A program made the translations under genes and the position numbers. A stretch of 25,000 nt of DNA from Sphaeroforma sirkka (taxonomy: Eukaryota > Opisthokonta > Ichthyosporea > Ichthyophonida): contig LUCW03000216.1 in the NCBI GenBank assembly GCA_001586965.3, forward strand, positions 35,001-60,000. The letters run 5' to 3'. How positions within the stretch are numbered: the stretch's first letter is position 1; every line of letters begins with the position of its first letter. Positions 8,961-22,260 of the stretch are shown piece after piece. Below the pieces are notes generated by a model. The model did not search any database and was not told the DNA's origin. It saw only the letters and a list, made by a program, of their open reading frames with translations.

Positions 8961-11900
8961 CTGAAAACGTTTTGGTGGGTACCCAAACAAAACGAACACC
9001 AAGATTAGTGGCAGCTGCTATTACGGCTGTTGACTGGAAAGAATATTGAGGTTGCATGACTCAGGTGAACAACTTCACAAACGTACGTTCAAAAACGTTA
9101 TACGTTAGGCCGGCGTTTGTAATCTGCAGCCCATTACACACACGTGCACACCGACTGTGATTGATTGAGTCTATATTGGAAATAGTAGAAGCAGTCATTT
9201 CAGAAACAAACGTTTAGTGGCAGTTGTGCTCTATGCGTTCAATACGAGCTCGTTTTGAATGATTTGAATTGTACTTGTGAACTCGTGCAACGTATTTCAC
9301 ATGGATATACGATGATGCTAAGATATGAGTGAAATAATGATTGAAGGCGTTCCGATATCGCACTACAGCGCGCCATTGTAATGCGTTAACGCAATCAACC
9401 CTAAAACTGCCGCAGCTTAACGGCGTCTCATTCACAGAATCTACGTATGTGCTGGCCACACATACACAACACCATTTCTTGTCGTTGAAAACCCCTACAC
9501 TCTAAAACATACAACACCACTTCTTGTCATTGACATACTAAACATACAACACCACTTCTTTTCGTTGAAAACCCTTAAACCCTAAAACATACAACACCAC
9601 TACTTGTCGTTGACATACTAAACATACAACACAACTTCCTGTCATTGACATACTAAACATATAACACCACTTCTTGTCGTTGACAAACCCTGAACTCTAA
9701 AACATACAACACCACTTCTTGTAGTTGAAAAACCCTAAACCCTAAAACATACAACACCACTACTTGTCGTTGACATACTAAACATACAACACCACTTCTT
9801 TCCGTCGAGAAACCCTGAACCCTAAAACATACAACACCACTTCTTGTCGTTGACATACTTTGCGTTTCTTCGATCGTTCGGAACAGTCGCTACTGCTCGC
9901 AAATGCGCAGTGCGGCGGATTCAGAGAAATGACAATGCGCATCCCCTCCGTATGAATCTGTGGGGAGTCAATGGGACACTCACACTGAGTACAACGCACT
10001 CACGAGACTAACCAGAAAGCTCAAGTATAACAAACCATATGATTCTGTGGGGAGTCAATGGGACACTCACACTAAGCACAGCAGACCCTTGAGATTAACC
10101 AGACAGCTCAAGTATAACAAACCATATGAACCTGTGGGGAGTCAATGGGGCACTCACACTAAGCACAACGTACTCATGAGACTAACCAGACAGCTCAAGT
10201 ATAACAAATCATATGAATTTGTGGGGAGTCAATGGGACACTCACACTAAGCACAACGCACTCATGAGACTAACCAGACAGCTCAAGTATAACAAACCATA
10301 TGAATCTGTGGGGAGTCAATGGGACACTCACACTAAGCACAATAGACCCATGAGATTAACCAGACAGCTCAAGTAAAACTAATCGCCACAGATACATTGA
10401 GAGATGATATGTACATCAAATCAACCAATGTAGTCACATCCCGACCAAAAATTTAAACCCTAAACAGGATATCACTGATAAACCGAATACGCTGTTCGTA
10501 ATAAAATCAATCAACTACGACATCTCTCAAGGTCCAGAACAAATTGACTTGTAGGCGTGGTGTTCTCTATAGAGATATATATTGCTATATATTCTCTATA
10601 GAGATATATATTGGGTTATATTATCTATAGAGATATACAATGGGTTATATTGGGTTATATTCTCTATAAAGATATATATTGGGACAGGACGAACATAAGC
10701 AGCTACATCGGTATGTGGGCTATATACACAGACGTTCACTTATTCCGTCTGCTCATTCTTCTGCCCGTGTGGTTGCATTGATAATACTACATGCGACTGT
10801 GTTGACATGTCTTCCGCACTCATGCGTGACTCACCGTTTGCGTAGCCGTGGTTGATGAGTCGTCAGGTGTTTGTGTTTGGTCATTGTCGCTGGTGCTGGT
10901 TGTGCTCGATAGAGACAGTCCATCATCATCACTGTCCCATAAGGGACACTTGCGCTGCAGATGATATGCATCACAAACAACAGTGAAGAAGCACCTCAGC
11001 CATGACGAATACAAACAAATCACACAACAGTCACTGTGGCGTGAAGGGATGGCAGAAGCACCTTAGTCGTGAAGTGAAGACAACTACGCTCCACATGATA
11101 TTCAGAAAACTCTACACAGCACTCTACGAGCAATCATCACAATCACAGTGGCGTTATACCCACACACTCACAGCAGCGTCATACCCACACATCCACAGTG
11201 ACATCATACCCACTCATTCACAGTGGCGTCATACCCACACACTCACAGTGACATCATACCCACACATTCACAATGACATCATACCCACACATTCACAGTG
11301 GCATCATACCAACACACTCACAGTGACATCATACCCACACATTCGCAGTGACATCATACCCACACACTCACAGTGGCATCATACCCACACACTCACAGTG
11401 GGATCATACCCACACACTCATAGTGGGATCATACCCACACACTCACATTGGCATCATACCCACACACTCACAGCGGCGTCATACCCACACACTCACAGAG
11501 TCGGCATACCCAGTTTGTGGCCACGTGCCCCATTCGTTTGCACGCACTGCACACTCTCACACGCGACTGTCCACCAGACCTCACCCTCTGCACTGCCGTT
11601 GTTCTGTGTAATGTCCAATTGACACACCGATTGTCATCGGCGAACAAACTATATGTTTGAACGCTCAATTGATCCGACACAGCGTGTAAACCCTAAACTC
11701 TAGTCGCTTATACCTCCTGGAATGAAATTATAACTCGCCCCAATGAATGGTCACATGTCTATTCACATCAGCCAGTACTTAAACAAGCAAGACATACGTA
11801 ACAAACCAAATACACCACAACTAAAGGAATCACTATCCATTTAGCAGAGACATACATAAAAACCACAAACACCACAACGAAAAGGATCAATATCCAATAT

Positions 11901-14900
11901 ATAACAAACCACAAACACCACAACTAGAAAGATCACTATCCATTTAGCAGAGACATACATAGAAATCCACAAACATCACAACTGAAAGAATCACTATCCA
12001 TTTAGCAGAGACATAAATTACAAACACCACAACTAAAAGAATCACTATCCATTTAGCACAGACATACATAACAAACTACAAACACCACAACTGAAAGAAT
12101 CACTATCTATTTAGCAGAGACATACATAGCAAACCACAAATACCACAGCTTGATATTCATTTAGCAGACATACATAACAAACCACAAACACCACAACTAA
12201 AAGGATCAATATCCAATATATAACATACCACAAATACCACACCTACTTCAAACCGCAAATATCACAACTTGGAGAATATAGAGGAGTCTGTGTTTGAGTA
12301 TGAAAGACCGGAGTTCACGTGAGCATCGTTTACATTTTCGGCTGATGGCTGGCTGCCGCTGTGTGGGTTTGATCTGCAATGTATCTGTCGATGACCAATG
12401 GATCGTCCACATGCTCAGTGTACACAGACTCCTGGCCAAGCGCATCAACATACACACGCTTGATCTACAGAACAAGACGGAGAGGGACATATGGCGTCAG
12501 GAGAAGTGGTTTGAGTGGTTGTGACTAGTGGTTTTTTTAGGGTTTAGGGTTTTTATGTTTGAGTGGGTGTGACTAGGGGTTGGGCTTCACATGCGATGCG
12601 TTGACGTGTCTGCGGCCACCAACTTGTTCTGCATATCAATTGAATTGATATCAATTCATGTGAATGCATGGGGTTAGTTGAAAGGACATGTTTTAGGGGT
12701 TTTAGGGTTCAGCTGTCCTGTAACATGAATTAGTTGAATGCAAAGTATTAGTTGAAAGGTCATGTCGCAGACTCTTAAGTGCTTTGTGTTGAAGGACGAC
12801 ATGACATTCTCTCGCGCATATAACAACGCAACAACTGTCGACGTAAACCATTATGATTAGAAGTGTGTAATCAAAAGAGTATGAAAAAAGGTTATGATTG
12901 AAAAGGTATAATTAAAAGATTGTGATAAAGATTATGATTAAAATAGTGAAAATAAAAGAATATGATAAAAGACTATGATAAAAGAATATGGTTCAAAGAT
13001 TATGATTCAAACGTTGTGCTATTAAGATTATGCTTGTAAGCATGGCATGCTTATGGGATGTGAGTGGCATCTGCGCTGCACTTGAGTATGTCCACAGTTC
13101 GGTACAATACCCACAACTGAGCCTCACACCTTGAGCACCTTTTTGCGTATAGCCGATATGTACGCAAAGCTCATGCTTTCAGATGAGAACTTTCAGATGA
13201 GATCGCACAAACATACAGGTTAGGGTTTAAGGGTACCAGTATCTGTCACTGATTGGCAATGGGACTGTTGCATGTTTAGTGGTATAGGCCACATACTCGC
13301 AGTTGTGCACGTGTGTTGTTGCCTGTCTCAGGTGTTGTTGATTCCTCTTGCAACATGTCTTCGATGCTTTGCGCGAGATCGTCCAGGCTTTCTTCGTCGT
13401 CATCTGATCTGCCAACACCAGACGAAACAAACCGACTGAGTTCAGCTGTCAATGGCAGCACTTCAAGGCTTTTGGGTTTAATAATCGTAAAAGGTGAGCA
13501 AGGCGACTGCAACAAATAGCACCACAACATGATCTCAGCAAGGGTGAACGCAGGCACATATGCAACTAAGTTAACGCAGGTACACATATATCTAAGTCAA
13601 CACAGGTACACATGAGACAGTCCAAACACACAACACATGTGAGCCACATAGCCAATGGTTTCCCTCTGACCTCTCAGGTGTTGGTGTTGGTGTTGGTGTT
13701 GGTGTTGGTGGGTCTGTGTTGGCCGACAATGCCACTCGCTGACTGTCATAAACGCTTTGGCAGCGATTGGTGTACGCCTGACGATAGTCAACGCGCGACA
13801 GCTTTTGAGGCCGAGCGTGACTGGAGATCGAATCCGTTGCGATAACAGAATCATCTCTATCCACTGTGGCGTCTTGGTTTGCTAACATGCGCACTGTGTG
13901 ATGCAGGAGTGTTGAAGTTGTATGGTGCCATACGTTTATTGTATTCAATTGTTGCGAGAGGTTAGAAGATACGTTGGGGTTTGGTTCAGCTCACAATGTT
14001 AAACGTCTTAGGATAGGCACACATAAAGAGAACTCCATCAGTCATATGAGTGTACACTCACGTTGAAAACCAGTACTTTGACAACCAGTTTAGTTCGAAT
14101 GGATTACACAGAAACAAAAAGCCAATGCCAAAGTCTATTGTCAGTCATTGCAACACTTACACATGTTTCTTCTAGGGTTTAGGGTTTTCACTTACACATT
14201 TTGCGTTTCTCTCGGAATGTTCGTGGGCATTGCTCGTCTGTGACACCGCAATCGCTCAGCAGTCGCTCGACTTCTGCATTTGTCTCTTTCCTAAAAAGGC
14301 AAAGAACAAGTGCACCCAATGGTGACTTGACAAGTGAACATCATTTGTTACACATGAAAACCCTAAAACCTTATCAATTCAATTACATCCCTCAGACTTA
14401 AGAAGTGAATACCATTTGTTACACATCAATATCAATTCATTTGATATTCGAGAAGCACATGTCAACAACACCGCATGTTGCTGACGGTATATGGTACAGT
14501 ACCACGTGTAACTGCTCTGAGTGATCATTGGCTGTGCCTCTTACCCAAGACTATTTGAAGTAAGATGTATGGGATAAGTACGGGATAAACTACCCAATGA
14601 AAAACCTTAAACCCATCTGAGGGAAACCCCCTAAAACCATCTGAGGAAAACCTCTAAAACCATCTGAGGATAAACCCTTAAAATATCTAAGGATGACCTC
14701 CAAAACTATAGAAGGAGGAGACGCTCTCTGATACACCCCCTATGCCAAGGAATATTGTCGCACATATACAATATATATAAAACATATAACACTTACTGCC
14801 TATTAAACACCTTAGGTCTGGATTAGTATATCACTTAATGCCTATTAAACACCTTATGTCTGCCTTGGTATAACACTTACTGCCCATTACACACCTTAGG

Positions 14901-17900
14901 TAACACTTAAATGCTTATGACACTCCTTAGGTCTGCCTTGGTATAACACTTAATGCCTATTACACACCTTAGGTCTGCCTTAGTAACAATTAATGCCCAT
15001 TACACACCTTAGGTCTGCCTAGGTATAACACTTAATGCCTATTACACACCTTAGGCCTGCCTTGGTATAACACTTGATGCCTATGACATACCTTAGGTCT
15101 GCATTGGTTTAACACTTAATGACTATGACACACCTTAGGTCTGTCTTGGTATAACACTTAATGCCTATGATACACCTTAGGTCTGCCTTGTGGTGTGTGC
15201 TGAGTTTGCCTCGTCGCCGTCCCTCGCACGTGCCGTTGGGTCTGATGGCGCGTCGCAGAAACGAATAGCCCTGGCCACAGCCAGTGGGATCACCAAAGCC
15301 ACACACGGCCAACTGGCACCTATCTACGCACCAGCACATTAAGTCAGAAAATAAATAGATAGCCCTGACCACAGCCAGTGAGATCACCAAAGCCACACCC
15401 GGCCAACTGGCTCCTGTCTATGCACCAACACATGGAGCCAGAAAATAAACAAAATCCACTGAAGGGTTTTGAACAAAACCCAAAGGTCGTTCACATGGAC
15501 TGAGAGGGCCGCTACAACATAACAGGTGGCGGAGATCGCAAGACTGTATGTTTGAGTGAAACTCTGCGATAGTAAAAACCTAAACCCTATGACAAACGCA
15601 TCCACCGCCCAAGGATGATAACTATAAAACCCTACAACAAACCAAAAACGCCACCCAAACACTAAAAACCAAAAACCCACTAACCCTGAACACACAGACA
15701 TATCACAGACTGAAGCAACGGTCCCGCACTGTAGATTGCATCTCAACACACAAACACATCATAGACTGAAGCAACAGTCACCTACTGTAGATTGTATCCC
15801 AACACACAACCATATCACAAACTGAAGCAACGGTCACCTATTGTAGATTGCATCTCAACACACAAACACATTGCATCTCAATACACAAACACATCACAGA
15901 CTGAAGCAACAGTCCTCTACTGCAGATTGCATCTCAACACACAAACACATCATAGACTGAAGCAACAGTCACCTACTGTAGATTGCATTTCAACGCACAA
16001 ACTCATCACAGACTGAAACAACAGTCACCTACTGTAGATTGTATCTCAACACACAACCATATCACAGACTGAAGCAACGGTCCCCTACTGTAGATTGCAT
16101 CTCAACACACAAACACATTGCATCTCAATACACAAACACATCACAGACTGAAGCAACAGTCCTCTACTGCAGATTGCATCTCAACACACAAACACATCAT
16201 AGACTGAAGCAACAGTCACCTACTGTAGATTGCATTTCAACGCACAAACTCATCACAGACTGAAACAACAGTCACCTACTGTAGATTGTATCTCAACACA
16301 CAACCATATCACAGACTGAAGCAACGGTCCCCTACTGTAGATTGCATCTCAACACACAAACACATTGCATCTCAATACACAAACACATCACAGACTGAAG
16401 CAACAGTCCTCTACTGCAGATTGCATCTCAACACACAAACACATCATAGACTGAAGCAACAGTCACCTACTGCAGATTGCATTTCAACGCACAAACTCAT
16501 CACAGACTGAAACAACAGTCACCTACTGTAGATTGTATCTCAACACACAACCATATCACAGACTGAAGCAACGGTCCCCTACTGTAGATTGCATCTCAAC
16601 ACACAAACACATTGCATCTCAATACACAAACACATCACAGACTGAAGCAACAGTCCTCTACTGCAGATTGCATCTCAACACACAAACACATCATAGACTG
16701 AAGCAACAGTCACCTACTGTAGATTGCATTTCAACGCACAAACTCATCACAGACTGAAACAACAGTCACCTACTGTAGATTGTATCTCAACACACAACCA
16801 TATCACAGACTGAAGCAACGGTCCCCTACTGTAGATTGCATCTCAACACACAAACACATTGCATCTCAATACACAAACACATCACAGACTGAAGCAACAG
16901 TCCTCTACTGCAGATTGCATCTCAACACACAAACACATCATAGACTGAAGCAACAGTCACCTACTGTAGATTGCATTTCAACGCACAAACTCATCACAGA
17001 CTGAAACAACAGTCACCTACTGTAGATTGTATCTCAACACACAACCATATCACAGACTGAAGCAACGGTCCCCTACTGTAGATTGCATCTCAACACACAA
17101 ACACATTGCATCTCAATACACAAACACATCACAGACTGAAGCAACAGTCCTCTACTGCAGATTGCATCTCAACACACAAACACATCATAGACTGAAGCAA
17201 CAGTCACCTACTGTAGATAGCATTTCAACGCACAAACTCATCACAGACTGAAACAACAGTCACCTACTGTAGATTGTATCTCAACACACAACCATATCAC
17301 AGACTGAAGCAACGGTCCCCTACTGTAGATTGCATCTCAACACACAAACACATTGCATCTCAATACACAAACACATCACAGACTGAAGCAACAGTCCTCT
17401 ACTGCAGATTGCATCTCAACACACAAACACATCATAGACTGAAGCAACAGTCACCTACTGCAGATTGCATTTCAACGCACAAACTCATCACAGACTGAAA
17501 CAACAGTCACCTACTGTAGATTGTATCTCAACACACAACCATATCACAGACTGAAGCAACGGTCCCTACTGTAGATTGCATCTCAACACACAAACACATT
17601 GCATCTCAATACACAAACACATCACAGACTGAAGCAACAGTCCTCTACTGCAGATTGCATCTCAACACACAAACACATCATAGACTGAAGCAACAGTCAC
17701 CTACTGTAGATTGCATTTCAACGCACAAACTCATCACAGACTGAAACAACAGTCACCTACTGTAGATTGTATCTCAACACACAACCATATCACAGACTGA
17801 AGCAACGGTCCCTACTGTAGATTGCATCTCAACACACAAACACATTGCATCTCAATACACAAACACATCACAGACTGAAGCAACAGTCCTCTACTGCAGA

Positions 17901-19114
17901 TTGCATCTCAACACACAAACACATCATAGACTGAAGCAACAGTCACCTACTGTAGATTGCATTTCAACGCACAAACTCATCACAGACTGAAACAACAGTC
18001 ACCTACTGCAGATTGCATCTCAACACACAAACACATCGCAGACTGAAACAACAGTCACCTACCGTAGATTGCATCTCAACATACAACCATATCACAAACT
18101 GAAGCAACGGTCACCTACTGCAGATTGCATCTCAACACACAAACACATCGCAGACTGAAACAACAGTCACCTACCGTAGATTGCATCTCAACACACAACC
18201 ATATCGCAAACTGAGGCAACGGTCACCTACTTTAGATTGCATCTCAACACACAACCACATCACAGACTGAAGCAACAGTCACCTACTGTAGATTGCATCG
18301 ACGTAGTTTCTGGTAGTAAACCATGGGGCTAGCTCCACCTCACGGTCGACAGGATCGCTCTCATCAGGATGAAAGTGATTGTTAATGAATCGATACCCCA
18401 AATCCTTCAGCTTTTGATCGAACGCGCACATACGCTCAAAGCGACAGACCTGTGCGAATGGAAAGTCATGAGATCAGTGACTAGCACACAGACGAGGCAC
18501 TACTTTATATAAGGTAAGACCCTAAACGTCCAGTTACGGTTGTCAAATGCTTACACCACTATCAACTAGACAACTACAGCCAAAGAAAACAGCTCAACAA
18601 GTACAACAACCACAGACAGCAAAAGACTCAGCCCTTAGATAGTCCAGTTCGCGCTCCCCTGAAAAGCAGGGTCACGGGAACTGCCAACACCTGCCGGTAG
18701 CCACAAGTCCACCCCGGACATCAGGCATTGTATATAGCAATAGCGTGTAAACAAATAAAGATACCTAAACCCTAAACCTTAAAACAGAAAACAGAAAAAA
18801 AAAAACCGAAACAAAAAACAGAAACAAAAAGATGGCGTAGGGTTTAGGGTAGCTTCACCAAATATAGTTGTCATCGTATGATAGAGGATCAGGTGGTGCA
18901 GTTAGTCATCACATGATATAGGATCAGACCATTTATAGGTTATACTATGGACAATGAAACAGTTGGAGAAACATACAGGGCAAGGCATTGGGGAAGCATG
19001 TGAGATCTAATAAGAAAGACCATTCATAGGTTATACTATGGACAATGAAACAGTTGGAGAAACATACAGGGCAAGGCATTAGGGAAGCATGTGCGATCAG
19101 TACATGCACGTATA

Positions 19115-19205
<91 letters not shown>

Positions 19206-19210
19206 GTGTT

Positions 19211-19277
<67 letters not shown>

Positions 19278-22013
19278 GTAAATCCCACTAGTTCATGCGT
19301 GTGCACATACGTCTTCGGGTCGAACATGATTGGCTAGCTGCACCTCCGATTCAACTGTGACATTTGGTTTGGCGACCCAAAAGCGTCCTCTGGACTCAGC
19401 ATACTCCTACACATCTCAGAAGCAGCAGATGACAGCCAATGAACCTCACACGCTATATGATAATAATAACCATCACACACCACACCATAACACATCACAC
19501 AACCAACCGATGACAGACTGGATAGCTAATTCACAGTTGTGTAATGATGGATCGAGAAATTCCAGGTACGGTTAGCCTCTAATTTATACGTAAACATGTA
19601 ATGCTCTCTAATGTAAGACACGTTAAAGTGCCCTCGACGCCACACACACATATATATATATATACAGATGGCTCACTTATGCACAGCTCTCTTGTCGTGG
19701 GCATGTCAACGTAAACGCATTTGCAAATGTCCGCCAAATCACAGTGTGCACGAAACCAAATTGTCAGGGTTTTACAATTAACAAACGCAATGGATGTGAA
19801 ATCAGTTGCAGTACAAGAACACGGTTGTACAGGGGCAGATGATGCATGTATGTGCATGGACGATACTCGTGGAGTTGAGATAGCAGGCATAACCGAAAAT
19901 CCATTGATGTCCTAATACGTCTGGGGACTGCCTTACACCCACATACATGCACACATACATGCACACATACATGCAGAATCTTCCCTATTTTATGCTTAGT
20001 CGCTTGGGGAAACGCCTCTTTGACTTCGGCAAGCGCGACTTTCCTTTGACTCGTCGCTTCTCCTGATGCGCTACCAAACACACTGGACAGCCGCACCTGC
20101 GGCAGCACAAGACACGTGGGATGGGAGTGACCATAGGGCCGGCCATGACCACAGGGGTCGACATGACAAAGATGCTAGTAATGATCGCTGGTGAATCTAA
20201 AACCCTAAACCCCTAAAACACACGGAACAGCCACACCTGCGGCATCACAAGACACGTGGGATGGGAGTGACCATAGGGCCGGCCATGACCACAGGGGTAG
20301 GCACAACAAAGGAGTTAGTAACGATCGCTTGGGAATGCGTAATAGTGACTAAGCTACTACTACAATCGAGGCAAACTAGTGACTATGCTAATGTTATATC
20401 ACAAGACGAACAACCTGTGTGCACGAGATGCGTGCCTACGACTATAAAGCTCACAAACAAAAACCCTAAACCCCATCAGACATACCCTGAGCAGTTCAGT
20501 GACTAGCTTATCGGCCTCTCTGTCTCTGGGGAATGGCACCTCCTGTCTGGGCAACACCTGGCCTGCACAGTACACAGGCGGCTGTGTGCATGCAACAACC
20601 ACGCGTGCACGGTTATATGAAATCCTTTGGTTAATTGTCTACTGTCACTGCAAGGCCTATAAAGGTCATAGTTTTTCAGTGAAAGCCTTGACGAGTCTTA
20701 ACAGCTCAGCACAATTCCTGGCTCGTTAATATCAGCGCAAAGGTAAAACTCTAAAACCCTAACCCTAAAACCCTTACCAGCTCTCGCAGCCAGAACTTAT
20801 CTTTGCACCGCACCACTAGGAAGTCCGAGTACTCTGAGTGCCTCTGCGCATGGGCAAAGAGGGGCACCCTGGACAGCCGACTCTGTAGTATCTGCATGGA
20901 TTGGCCGGGGTGTAATTCCCCGAGCAACCACTGTATTACCACAGCGAGTGATTGAGAGTTTTTAGGATACACTTGTAAGATATCTGAAAGTAACTTTACG
21001 TTAACTGATGTATACACTTGTAAGATATCTGAAAGTAAGTTAACGTTAACTGATGTGCGTCAGGGCCATACTCTCCGCCTGTACCGCACAGCACAAACAG
21101 AAACAAAAAGAAACAAGGCAGCACGCTGTGATGAGACATCCTCGCTACAAGTCTCATCCAAGAATGCTATCACAGTTCATGCTTCAGATATGAGAGTGAG
21201 TGCTATCACATTGCATACTCCAGATATGAGAGTAGAACGTAGGCACAATCATACAACTAAGTGATCGTCGTCCTTCAGTGTGACGTCTGTGCCATGGTTG
21301 TACATCACAGTCTCCGCTATGGTCGCACTGCCCTCTCTTCGCATCTATTGAAAGAAAATACATGATAAATACATCAATATATATATTATTACATTGATAT
21401 ATATACACTATAATAAAAATACTACAATGATATAGTGTTGTTCTTTCAGAAATAATATAGTATGTCTTTACATTGATATATATAATATAGTGTGTCTTTA
21501 CAGTGATATATATAATATAAGTGTGTCGTATCGCATCACAAGACAATAGCTGAGTGAACGATATCATTTGGCTCGCATTCCAAAATATGAATTGAAGCCA
21601 TACATAGTCATTCATCCATTCTTCAAAGAATCGAAATCAGCTCGACATATGCGAGCGACCACATGTTATACACACCCATCTGACACTGTTGCGTTAATGG
21701 ACACATCGACAGAAGTATACATATCTTAAATGTTGCGTTAATGAACACATCGACAGAAGTATACATATCTTAAACCCTAAAACAAATACCTTAAACCCTA
21801 AAACAATTACCTTGAACCCTAAAACAAATACCTTATGGTAGTTCACAATCTGGCTGGTCATCCCCACTTTGGAGAGTATCGTCGGTTCTTCTTCAGAATA
21901 CTCAATTAGGATAAGGTCTCCATCCTGCCACAAAAGACAATCGGTGTCGACAGAGAGTTGTACAGTGAAGGGTTGATATGAAAAAAAGCCACGCTAACAA
22001 AAAAACACCAGAC

Positions 22014-22071
<58 letters not shown>

Positions 22072-22091
22072 GTAAGTATATATATATTTAT

Positions 22092-22152
<61 letters not shown>

Positions 22153-22226
22153 GTGTGTGTGTGTGTGTGTGTGTGCGTGTGTGTGTGTCTGTATAAATAT
22201 AAATATACATATATATATAAATATAC

Positions 22227-22260
<34 letters not shown>

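Noticed and set aside
9214-9459. A protein-like - strand stretch reading [18 protein letters not shown] as a TAF1 exon
   Set aside because: Its only acceptor lies inside a telomere-like motif, it would end TAF1 early, and it matches nothing known.
9960-10376. A 138-codon + strand frame with five 29-residue repeats
   Set aside because: Openness follows from a unit length divisible by three. Differences between units change amino acids freely, and the array is explained by copying of the TAF1 exon 17 acceptor.
9468-10376. CRISPR-like look of regularly spaced repeats
   Set aside because: Units are contiguous with no unique spacers, the setting is a spliced eukaryotic gene, and no cas genes are present.
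11002-11622. A 206-codon + strand frame rich in Thr, His and Ser
   Set aside because: It lies across the 25-bp donor-copy array and antisense to a TAF1 exon with a clear zinc knuckle.
15792-17498. Seven + strand 74-codon frames exactly 247 bp apart, like a tandem gene family
   Set aside because: They are one frame through the intronic higher-order array on the opposite strand of TAF1. They contain only repeat sequence and have no start context or domain.
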